From: Ruminococcus difficilis
Lineage (GTDB): Bacteria; Bacillota_A; Clostridia; Oscillospirales; Acutalibacteraceae
Length of the DNA stretch: 7,966 nt
NCBI RefSeq assembly: GCF_016680995.1
Contig: NZ_JAEQMG010000049.1
Span: 1 to 7,966 of the forward strand
Direction of reading: 5' to 3'
Below the pieces are notes generated by a model. The model was not told where the DNA came from, searched no databases, and worked only from the letters and a program-made list of their open reading frames with translations. Below, one piece after another: positions 1-4,702 of the stretch (its first letter is position 1; the number at the start of each line of letters is the position of its first letter). The position numbers and the translations under genes are program-made.

Positions 1-801
1 CTAATCCCCTTGGCTGTGTTTTTGCTGTATCGCTTTGACTTGTTCCTGTGTAAGCGAAACAAGCACGCGCCCGTTGATATCGGTCTGATAATACAAATCC
101 GTTTTGGGATCGCGGTATATCTTAGTAACCATTGACGCGTCTGCCGCGCAGGCTGCTTCGCCGATTTGCAGCAAGAGCTTCCAGTAGGGCTCCGCGCATT
201 CTGGCGTCGCATCCGTCATGGGATATTCATCAATTATTTGACTGCTCCCTGCTTCCACATCAATGCCGCAGCTGCGCAGAAACTCTATGTAATCGGACTC
301 CTTAACCGTTATTTCTTCATGAAACGTCTGCGAGGGGTGAGCGTTCATCCAATCCTGCAACGCCTGCAGACTATTCTGCCTGATAACTTCATCCGGAACG
401 AAATCGTTCACGCCGAAATGCTCATAAGTATTTGAACCGTAATATTCAACGAACAGCTCAAAACCCTTGTCGGTCGATATTATCCGCGCGCCGGTTCCGT
501 ATAATCCGCATTCCCCCAACAGTGTAAGACTTTTCTTTCTTGAACCAGCCTCTTGCGGCGCAGGTGAGTTTTTCTTTTCGGCCAAAGCTTCGGAAACGAC
601 GGCTTTTTGGGGTTCAGGATGCTTTTCGGAAGATTCAGGCGGCTTTTCCCGAAACCAAGCGTATATCCCAAAGGGAATATAGATCAGAAGGAAAAGAAGT
701 GATATCATCCAAAGCCCCGTTTTGACGGATACAATCAGAACAAACAAAAAAACAACCGCCGATAATCCACACCTCCAGCCTTTACCATTGTTTTCATTCA
801 T
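1..801 (-). CDS. Unrecognised protein with two N-terminal membrane segments
   Basis: I do not recognise this 266-residue protein. Residues about 10-48 form two adjacent hydrophobic stretches separated by a short Lys/Thr/Gly turn, consistent with a membrane hairpin or a pair of helices. A charged, Pro/Glu/Lys-rich linker follows (about residues 50-90), then a soluble C-terminal domain of about 175 residues with no motif I can name. The start was set at 801 because an AAGG ribosome binding site lies 8 nt upstream (810-813). The frame stays open for 49 more codons upstream, but that part only runs antisense to the CHAP gene and looks like chance. The stop codon (TAG) occupies the first three bases of the window, so the gene is complete but its downstream neighbour is unseen. 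The inferred role is a membrane-anchored protein with a large soluble domain on one side; no function is claimed. Confidence 0.7.
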   Translation of the reverse strand: MNENNGKGWRCGLSAVVFLFVLIVSVKTGLWMISLLFLLIYIPFGIYAWFREKPPESSEKHPEPQKAVVSEALAEKKNSPAPQEAGSRKKSLTLLGECGLYGTGARIISTDKGFELFVEYYGSNTYEHFGVNDFVPDEVIRQNSLQALQDWMNAHPSQTFHEEITVKESDYIEFLRSCGIDVEAGSSQIIDEYPMTDATPECAEPYWKLLLQIGEAACAADASMVTKIYRDPKTDLYYQTDINGRVLVSLTQEQVKAIQQKHSQGD

Positions 802-847
802 AATACTAACCTTGTATATCACGACCTCGCACCTCGATCTCGAAACG

Positions 848-1390
848 ATGATGGATAAGAAATCGTTTACTGCCGAACAAAAGAAAATGTGCCGTGCGCT
901 TCTGGAGGACAAGAACAATGTCCTTTGGCTTGATGTACTGCACGGCATATCGGGCGGCGCGAACAGCGATATTGTTAAGGTAGCGCAGGAACAGCTCGGT
1001 AATGTCGGTGGTCAGCCTTATTGGTCTTGGTATGGATTCAGCTCTCGCGTCGAGTGGTGCTGCTGTTTCGTCAGTTGGTGCGCCAATGAGTGCGGCTATA
1101 TCGAGGACGGTATCATTCCGAAGTATTCCGTCGTCGATGACGGCGCTGATTGGTTCAAGGCGAAAGGTCAGTGGCTTGACAAGGACGAGGAACCGCAGGC
1201 AGGAATGATAATCTTCTTCGATTGGGCGTATGACGGTCTCGATGGCGGCGGCGATCATACAGGTATCGTCGAGAAAGTCGAAGGCGGCAGAGTTTACACT
1301 ATCGAAGGCAATTCAAGCGACGCCTGTCAGGAAAACTCATATCCTATCGGTTATTATGAGATAAAGGGCTACGGCGCTCCGGCATACTAA
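848..1390 (+). CDS. CHAP-domain cysteine amidase/peptidase, C-terminal remnant of a larger conjugative-element hydrolase
   Basis: From ATG 848 this reads 180 residues, nearly all one CHAP (NlpC/P60-like) domain, a fold that cleaves peptidoglycan amide or peptide bonds. The catalytic cysteine is the first of the EWCCCFVSW cluster (Cys71), the catalytic histidine is in GGDHTGIVEKV (His137), and the polar third residue lies in IEGNS (Glu153/Asn155). The domain runs to the natural end GYGAPAY. In Tn1549-like elements, as I recall them, this domain is the tail of a much longer secreted hydrolase that opens the cell wall for conjugation. Here there is no signal peptide, no membrane segment and no ribosome binding site before ATG 848 or the earlier in-frame ATG at 722. 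Family-like residues (LTLYITTSH) appear to continue in frame back to about 806 and then stop next to the divergent gene's start. I infer a 5'-truncated, probably silent fragment with an intact active site. Confidence 0.75.
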   Translation: MMDKKSFTAEQKKMCRALLEDKNNVLWLDVLHGISGGANSDIVKVAQEQLGNVGGQPYWSWYGFSSRVEWCCCFVSWCANECGYIEDGIIPKYSVVDDGADWFKAKGQWLDKDEEPQAGMIIFFDWAYDGLDGGGDHTGIVEKVEGGRVYTIEGNSSDACQENSYPIGYYEIKGYGAPAY

Positions 1391-1396
1391 AGCAAA

Positions 1397-1422
1397 AGAT
1401 ACCGTCCGTTTGGGCGGTATCT
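1397..1422. terminator. Strong hairpin after the CHAP fragment
   Basis: An 11-bp stem (AGATACCGTCC paired with GGGCGGTATCT, one G-U pair) closes a GTTT loop, 6 nt after the CHAP stop codon. On the plus strand it is followed by GATACATAA with no T tract, so it would terminate poorly in that direction. Read on the minus strand it is followed by TTTTGCTTT, so as an intrinsic terminator it works better against leftward transcription coming from the XRE region. It probably insulates the two sides. Confidence 0.6.
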
Positions 1423-1452
1423 GATACATAACGTTGAAAGGAGCTTATTGAA

Positions 1453-1851
1453 ATGATAGGCAAAAGAATTAGATTCATTCGTAAAAAGAGGAATATGACA
1501 ATGAAGTATTTGGGTATGGCGGTAGGCTTGCCTGAGAACAACGCGGATATTCGTATCTCGCAGTATGAAAGCGGAACGAGAACGCCAAAAGACGATCTCT
1601 TATTCAAAATCGCTAACGAACTTGGTGTTTCTCCCGACACATTCTCCGTTCCCGATCTTGATACCATATCCGGCGTGATGCACACCTTGTTTATCTTGGA
1701 GGATTTATACAGCTTTCGCTTCACGCTTGAAAACTGCGCATCCGACAAACTGAAAATGGCAATTAACGAATGGCATAGGAAGTATGAAAGCTATTCTAAA
1801 GGCGAAATCAGTAAAGAACAGTATGACGATTGGAGATATAACTATAAATAG
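1453..1851 (+). CDS. XRE-family helix-turn-helix transcriptional regulator
   Basis: The product has 132 residues. Residues about 3-62 form an XRE/Cro-type DNA-binding domain: the GKRIRFIRKKRNMTMKYLG helix, a long turn with PENNAD, then the recognition region RISQYESGTRTPKDDLL and the closing helix with LGVSP. The C-terminal 70 residues are helical and charged and end in EEYD-like residues (KEQYDDWRYNYK). They resemble the tail of regulators carried by clostridial integrative elements, although the middle (about residues 85-105) looks shorter than in relatives I recall, so an internal deletion is possible. The start is supported by GAAAGGAG at 1436-1443, 9 nt before the ATG. No clear promoter was found in the 62-nt gap after the CHAP fragment. 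The role is inferred: control of nearby element genes or of itself; its target is unknown. Confidence 0.85.
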   Translation: MIGKRIRFIRKKRNMTMKYLGMAVGLPENNADIRISQYESGTRTPKDDLLFKIANELGVSPDTFSVPDLDTISGVMHTLFILEDLYSFRFTLENCASDKLKMAINEWHRKYESYSKGEISKEQYDDWRYNYK

Positions 1852-1856
1852 AAATC

Positions 1857-1874
1857 GCCGCCCATCAGGACGGC
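1857..1874. terminator. Weak hairpin between two convergent XRE genes
   Basis: A 7-bp GC-rich stem with one C-A mismatch (GCCGCCC against GGACGGC) closes an ATCA loop, 6 nt after the XRE stop codon and 8 nt before the end of the convergent remnant. There is only a short, broken T run on either side. It is placed where a bidirectional terminator would be expected, but the structure is modest. Confidence 0.35.
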
Positions 1875-1881
1875 TTACATA

Positions 1882-2039
1882 TTACTGCCCCTCATTTTCA
1901 ATAGATTGAATGTGTCTGGGGGCATAGCCGATTATTCCAGAAAGCTGTTCCCTTGTCATTCCTCTGGCTTCACGGGCTTTTTGATTGCCTGTCCTATCGG
2001 AGTGAAATCGAAATCAAAATGATTGTTCCTTTCGTCCAT
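1882..2039 (-). pseudogene. Frameshifted and truncated XRE-family regulator
   Basis: From ATG 2039 the minus strand reads MDERNNHFDFDFTPIGQAIKK and then shifts frame and hits TGA. The next frame continues as AREARGMTREQLSGIIGYAP and then RHIQSIENEGQ followed by TAA. Joined, this is the first half of a typical short XRE regulator of Tn916/Tn1549-like elements. The shift falls at a run of five A (around 1978-1982) where six would restore the frame; the interval is 158 nt, one short of a multiple of three. The family normally continues for about 35 more residues after the ENEGQ position, and these are absent, so the gene is broken twice. A good ribosome binding site (AGGTGG about 8 nt upstream) survives. 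It faces the intact XRE gene tail to tail. A sequencing error could explain the shift but not the missing C-terminus. Confidence 0.7.
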
Positions 2040-2055
2040 TAGCTCACCACCTATA

Positions 2056-2087
2056 CTCTGAAAATCTTACTCTTATATTTTACAGAG
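2056..2087. repeat. Imperfect inverted repeat upstream of the XRE remnant
   Basis: CTCTGAAAAT (2056-2065) and ATTTTACAGAG (2077-2087) are inverted copies with one extra base, separated by 11 nt. They lie 17-48 bp upstream of the start of the broken minus-strand XRE gene, over the place where its promoter should be (a weak TTTAAC/TAAAAT pair with 17-nt spacing can be drawn on the minus strand). This may be a relic operator. The rest of 2088-2201 holds nothing I can name. Confidence 0.3.
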
Positions 2088-2201
2088 ATGTGGCTTCCAG
2101 TTAAACGATGTGAAATCTCTTGTGATAGGAGATTCTAATTCTTATAAGTGGAAATAAAAAGGCTAAAATCCGATTTATTTGTAAACTTTTACTCGTATGG
2201 A

Positions 2202-2230
2202 TTGACAACTAATCAGAATTAGCTTATAAT
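2202..2230 (+). promoter_or_regulatory. Consensus sigma-A promoter of the tetR-hydrolase operon
   Basis: TTGACA (2202-2207), a 17-nt spacer and TATAAT (2225-2230) match the housekeeping consensus at all twelve positions. The expected transcription start is near 2237, giving a leader of about 34 nt. Such a strong promoter needs a repressor, and two operator copies overlap it. Confidence 0.9.
2209..2222. promoter_or_regulatory. TetR operator copy 1, inside the promoter spacer
   Basis: CTAATCAGAATTAG has palindromic arms CTAAT/ATTAG around a 4-nt centre and fills the gap between the -35 and -10 boxes. Binding here would block RNA polymerase directly. It differs from copy 2 at a single base (C for T). 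The operator role is inferred from position and the adjacent TetR gene. Confidence 0.75.
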
Positions 2231-2237
2231 AAAGAAG

Positions 2238-2253
2238 GCTAATTAGAATTAGC
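2238..2253. promoter_or_regulatory. TetR operator copy 2, at the transcription start
   Basis: GCTAATTAGAATTAGC carries the same CTAAT/ATTAG arms, extended by G/C on both sides, just after the -10 box. Its centre is 30 bp from that of copy 1, about three helical turns, so two repressor dimers would sit on the same face of the DNA. This supports cooperative autorepression. Confidence 0.75.
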
Positions 2254-2270
2254 AAAAAGAGAGGTGCAGT

Positions 2271-2891
2271 ATGACAACAAAACAAAAAATATTGAATGAA
2301 GCCCTATCACTCTTTTCAGAAAAAGGATATAGTGCGGTTTATGTCGGGGATATTGCCGAAGCGGTAGGCATTAAAACGCCGTCACTATATAAGCACTATA
2401 AAAACAAGCAGGACATTTTTAATTCCTGTGTTGAAGTTTTCTCGGAGCGCATGGGAAATATCAGAAACGATTTGCAACTGCCGGGAAGCAAGACAGCTTC
2501 CTTTTCTTATGAGACAGTTACCGAAGAACAGCTTATTGAGGTAGCAAATGGACTTTTTCTATTTTATTTACAGGATAATGTGGCAGCAAAATTCCGAAAA
2601 ATGTTGATGATAGAGCGCTATCATAACCCAGAGCTTAATAAACTGTTTGAAGATTTGTTCATAGGTGGTGCTGTTGCCCACGAAGAAAAAATATTTTCTG
2701 ACCTTATGGACGCCAAAGTTATTAAGAGGGATAACCCCCATATTATTGCGTTACGCTTTTATACCCCTATCTTTTATTTGTTGCAAAAATATGATATGCG
2801 CCCCAACGAGGTAGAGGAAGCAAAACAGGAACTCGCCTTAATGGTACAAGAGTTTTGTAAAACCTATAAGCGAAAGGGGCTGCGAGAATGA
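2271..2891 (+). CDS. TetR/AcrR-family repressor, probably autoregulatory
   Basis: The product has 206 residues, the usual size for the family. Residues 4-50 are a typical TetR N-terminal DNA-binding domain: the first helix KILNEALSLFSEKGY, then the helix-turn-helix at about 24-43 (DIAEAVGIKTPSLYKHY) followed by KNKQDIF. Residues 80-200 are the helical ligand-binding and dimerisation domain, variable in this family, so the inducer cannot be read. The ribosome binding site is GAGAGGTG at 2259-2266. The gene sits directly behind a consensus promoter with two matching palindromes and overlaps the hydrolase gene by four bases (ATGA), so the two are translationally coupled. I infer that it represses its own operon until a small molecule, perhaps a substrate of the hydrolase, releases it. 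Confidence 0.93.
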   Translation: MTTKQKILNEALSLFSEKGYSAVYVGDIAEAVGIKTPSLYKHYKNKQDIFNSCVEVFSERMGNIRNDLQLPGSKTASFSYETVTEEQLIEVANGLFLFYLQDNVAAKFRKMLMIERYHNPELNKLFEDLFIGGAVAHEEKIFSDLMDAKVIKRDNPHIIALRFYTPIFYLLQKYDMRPNEVEEAKQELALMVQEFCKTYKRKGLRE

Positions 2892-3814
2892 AAAAATCAA
2901 CAGAAAAGGTTTGGTATAAGCGTATGTGGATATACATAACGGGTGGTATTTTACTTGTCCTTACAGTCTATCTGATTGTTCAAGGAATACGGTGTAATAT
3001 GGCAGTAAAATCCAGCGAGGAGAGCCTTGCTGCTTATGGCGCAAAAACAGCTCATTTGAGTTATGGAGATATGAGCTATGTTGATAAGGGCAAAGGTGAA
3101 GTAATCTTATCTGTTCACGGCATTTTTGGCGGCTACGACCAAGCCTATAATACCTGTAAAGATTTCAGTGCTGATTACAGAATCATTGCGCCGTCAAGGT
3201 TTGAATATTTAGGTAGTGATGTTTTGGGTAATGGAACTCCTGCCGAGCAGGCAACGGCATATATAGAACTATTAGATGAATTAGGGATAGAAAAGGTGTA
3301 TCTTTTGGCAACATCAGCAGGCGGAAGTATCGCAATCCGATTTGCTTTGGATTATCCAGAACGGACAAAGGGGCTGATTTTATATTGTTCTGCAATGCCA
3401 CTCACAGAAAAGCCCGAAAGCTATGCCGAATATGCAGGACCGCCTGCGTTCTTATGCAATGATTATGCAATGTTTTTGATTAGCCCATTGTTTGAGCCAA
3501 TCATGGGAATGGAACCGTCTACAATTTACAGTATGCTTCCTGTCAAAGATAGGAAAGACGGTGTGATACTGGACGCTTCCATTACAAATCCCGACATGGC
3601 AAGAAACTTTGAAGATTATCCTATTGAAGATTTAGGGGTTCCGACTTTGATTTTTCACGCTAAGGACGATAAACTGGCAAGCTATACTGATACAGAAAAG
3701 GTAATATCACGGTTTCCAAACTGCACATTTATTTCATTTGAAAGCGGAGGTCATTTGCTAACAGGTCATGGTGAAGAAATTAAAAAGGCTGTTGCTGAAT
3801 TTATATCAGAATAG
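2888..3814 (+). CDS. Membrane-anchored alpha/beta-fold hydrolase
   Basis: The product has 308 residues. Residues about 13-33 are a single hydrophobic helix after a Lys-rich N-terminus, with no visible cleavage site, so the enzyme is probably tethered with its catalytic domain outside the membrane. The fold is read from the oxyanion-hole segment LSVHGIFGG (about 74-82), the nucleophile elbow ATSAGGS with Ser143, the acid in FHAKDDK (Asp260 or Asp261) and the histidine in ESGGHL (His289), in the standard order and spacing. The elbow begins with Ala instead of the usual Gly of GxSxG. A helical cap lies at about 170-245. The substrate is unknown: an ester, lactone or lipid-like compound is plausible. 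The ribosome binding site is AAAGGGG at 2873-2879 inside tetR, and the overlap with tetR indicates one mRNA and shared control. Confidence 0.9.
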   Translation: MKKSTEKVWYKRMWIYITGGILLVLTVYLIVQGIRCNMAVKSSEESLAAYGAKTAHLSYGDMSYVDKGKGEVILSVHGIFGGYDQAYNTCKDFSADYRIIAPSRFEYLGSDVLGNGTPAEQATAYIELLDELGIEKVYLLATSAGGSIAIRFALDYPERTKGLILYCSAMPLTEKPESYAEYAGPPAFLCNDYAMFLISPLFEPIMGMEPSTIYSMLPVKDRKDGVILDASITNPDMARNFEDYPIEDLGVPTLIFHAKDDKLASYTDTEKVISRFPNCTFISFESGGHLLTGHGEEIKKAVAEFISE

Positions 3815-3851
3815 CAATGCACAGATGTTGTTTTCAGCAGGAGGTAGCTGC

Positions 3852-3911
3852 ATGAACGCAATAGAATGGGTACAAACCCTAATGAATACATTTATAGCGA
3901 GGTGGTGTTGA
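3852..3911 (+). CDS. Possible 19-codon peptide or truncated gene start
   Basis: A near-perfect ribosome binding site (AGGAGGT, 3839-3845) lies 7 nt before ATG 3852, which encodes MNAIEWVQTLMNTFIARWC and then stops. The peptide is amphipathic and could be a short membrane-active peptide or a leader. A second start (3911, after GAGGTGGTG) yields only five codons. Because two good start signals lead nowhere, I think these are 5' ends of genes cut off by rearrangement, but an expressed small peptide cannot be excluded. Confidence 0.3.
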   Translation: MNAIEWVQTLMNTFIARWC

Positions 3912-4049
3912 TGATTGAAGTGTCGTGAGTTTGTCTAAGCCAGAACAGCGTTGTCTATTGTTTTCATATCTTTCTCCTTTGTTATCATTAAAAATTTGTT
4001 GTTCTGTTTCATCTGTTTCGATTCGTTGTTGAACGAGCTGTTCCGACAT
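3879..4049 (-). CDS. Small unrecognised ORF, 56 residues, with a second start inside it
   Basis: ATG 4049 has an excellent ribosome binding site (AAGGAGGGG on the minus strand, about 4053-4061). The product begins MSEQLVQQRIETDETEQQIF, is polar and acidic, and has no family I recognise; the last 25 residues are low-quality and may be readthrough past a junction. Inside it, in another frame, a second start at 3967 with AAAGGAG 6 nt upstream (3974-3980) encodes only MKTIDNAVLA before TAG at 3935. The natural reading is an operon of two small genes whose second member was cut at about 3935, leaving the first with an artificial tail. Expression is possible; function is unknown. Confidence 0.4.
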   Translation of the reverse strand: MSEQLVQQRIETDETEQQIFNDNKGERYENNRQRCSGLDKLTTLQSSTPPRYKCIH

Positions 4050-4076
4050 ATTAACCCCTCCTTTCAAGAAAAATAA

Positions 4077-4169
4077 AAACCGGTCAGAAGCTTTGGAAAG
4101 CACAGACTCAACAATCTGATCGAGCAGGCGAGAGGATACAAAAAGTCAAAACAGCGTGACGCACGCTAA
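4077..4169 (+). pseudogene. C-terminal fragment (30 codons) of an unidentified gene
   Basis: A plus-strand frame without a start codon is open from 4077 to TAA 4167-4169. It includes the protein-like segment RLNNLIEQARGYKKSKQRDAR, which is basic and helix-forming. It ends 24 nt before tnpV, a natural operon distance. An in-frame TAA at 4074 and the ribosome binding site of the divergent small ORF (about 4053-4061) mark a likely breakpoint between 4061 and 4077. A short inverted repeat (AGCGTG/CACGCT, 4153-4167) lies at its end. The parent gene is not identified, and this could be a chance open frame. Confidence 0.3.
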
Positions 4170-4193
4170 TATATTATGAAAGGTTGATGAACA

Positions 4194-4571
4194 ATGGAAA
4201 AGAGAATTTACGACAAAAAGACAGGCATTCACTACGAGCTGCAAGGCGATTATTATCTGCCGTGCTTGAAGCTGCCCGAACAGCCAAAGGTAGAAATCGG
4301 CATTTGGGGCAAGCGGCATTTACGCTACATCAAGCAACACCACAAAATCCGCTATACCAATCTGCTGACAAGCTGTAAGCTCACCGCCTACCTCGCCGAC
4401 ATCGACGAGCAGGCAGAGGATATGTTCTTTCGGTTAGTAAAACAACTTGCCGAAAAGGAAGGTGTAACCGAACAGCTCAAAGCAGAAAACCAAATGCTGT
4501 GGGTGAAGCGAATGAACAATATCCGCAACCGTGCAACGGAAATCATAAACGCAGAGTTGATTTACTCCTAA
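4194..4571 (+). CDS. tnpV: TnpV-family transposon-encoded protein
   Basis: The product has 125 residues and is full length for the family. TnpV proteins are carried by clostridial mobilizable transposons of the Tn4451/Tn4453 type and by many related islands. Their biochemical role is not established and they are not required as the recombinase. Family features visible here are GIHYELQGDYYLP (11-23), the block IGIWGKRHLRYIKQHH (35-50), TNLLTSCKL with AYLADIDEQAE (55-75), and a C-terminal helix from EQLKAEN to MNNIRNRATEIINAE (93-121). ATG 4194 has AAAGG about 10 nt upstream; the ATG at 4184 is in another frame. A strong terminator follows directly. No tnpX-type recombinase lies in this window, so it appears as an orphan marker of a past or larger mobile element. 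Confidence 0.88.
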   Translation: MEKRIYDKKTGIHYELQGDYYLPCLKLPEQPKVEIGIWGKRHLRYIKQHHKIRYTNLLTSCKLTAYLADIDEQAEDMFFRLVKQLAEKEGVTEQLKAENQMLWVKRMNNIRNRATEIINAELIYS

Positions 4572-4578
4572 AGGCAAC

Positions 4579-4617
4579 GCCGTCAAGTAGGATGATTCCT
4601 GCTTGGCGGCTGTTTTT
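4579..4617 (+). terminator. Strong intrinsic terminator after tnpV
   Basis: A 14-bp stem (GCCGTCAAGTAGGA with TCCTGCTTGGCGGC, two G-U pairs) closes a TGAT loop and is followed by TGTTTTT. It starts 8 nt after the tnpV stop codon. It ends tnpV transcription and isolates the following restriction-modification unit. Confidence 0.92.
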
Positions 4618-4629
4618 GGTTTATCGGTA

Positions 4630-4658
4630 TTGAAAGATTTATATTTTTGTATTATAAT
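4630..4658 (+). promoter_or_regulatory. Sigma-A promoter of the restriction-modification unit
   Basis: TTGAAA (4630-4635), a 17-nt spacer and TATAAT (4653-4658) match the consensus at eleven of twelve positions. The predicted start near 4665 gives a leader of about 38 nt before the methyltransferase ATG. Its position just after the terminator shows that the unit is transcribed independently of tnpV. Confidence 0.85.
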
Positions 4659-4680
4659 TAATATGGGTTAGGTTAATTAT
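4654..4680. promoter_or_regulatory. Perfect inverted repeat over the -10 box and start site
   Basis: ATAATTAA (4654-4661) and TTAATTAT (4673-4680) are exact inverted copies 11 nt apart. They cover the -10 element and the expected transcription start, where a repressor would act. No control-protein gene is seen in the unit. All bases of the arms are A/T, so chance in AT-rich DNA is a real alternative. Confidence 0.4.
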
Positions 4681-4702
4681 TTACGGAATAGAGACGTGTA
4701 TT

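Noticed and set aside
722..847. Upstream start at 722 for the CHAP ORF
   Set aside because: No ribosome binding site is visible, and most of the extra residues come from DNA antisense to the membrane-protein gene start. Family-like residues begin only at about 806.
802..948. 49-codon N-terminal extension of the minus-strand membrane protein
   Set aside because: It runs antisense to the CHAP remnant and has no better ribosome binding site; the ATG at 801 has AAGG at a proper distance and begins a sensible membrane protein.
806..1258. 150-codon minus-strand frame across the CHAP gene
   Set aside because: It is a shadow frame opposite a clear CHAP domain, with no family features or translation signal.
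1344..1748. 134-codon minus-strand frame opposite the XRE gene
   Set aside because: The plus strand carries a clear helix-turn-helix protein with a ribosome binding site; the reverse frame is incidental.
4153..4167. Short inverted repeat AGCGTG/CACGCT as an attachment or resolution site
   Set aside because: The arms are only 6 bp, no recombinase is nearby and no second copy was seen in the window.
4184..4378. Alternative frame starting at 4184 inside tnpV
   Set aside because: The frame from 4194 gives a full-length TnpV-family protein; the other frame has no recognisable content.
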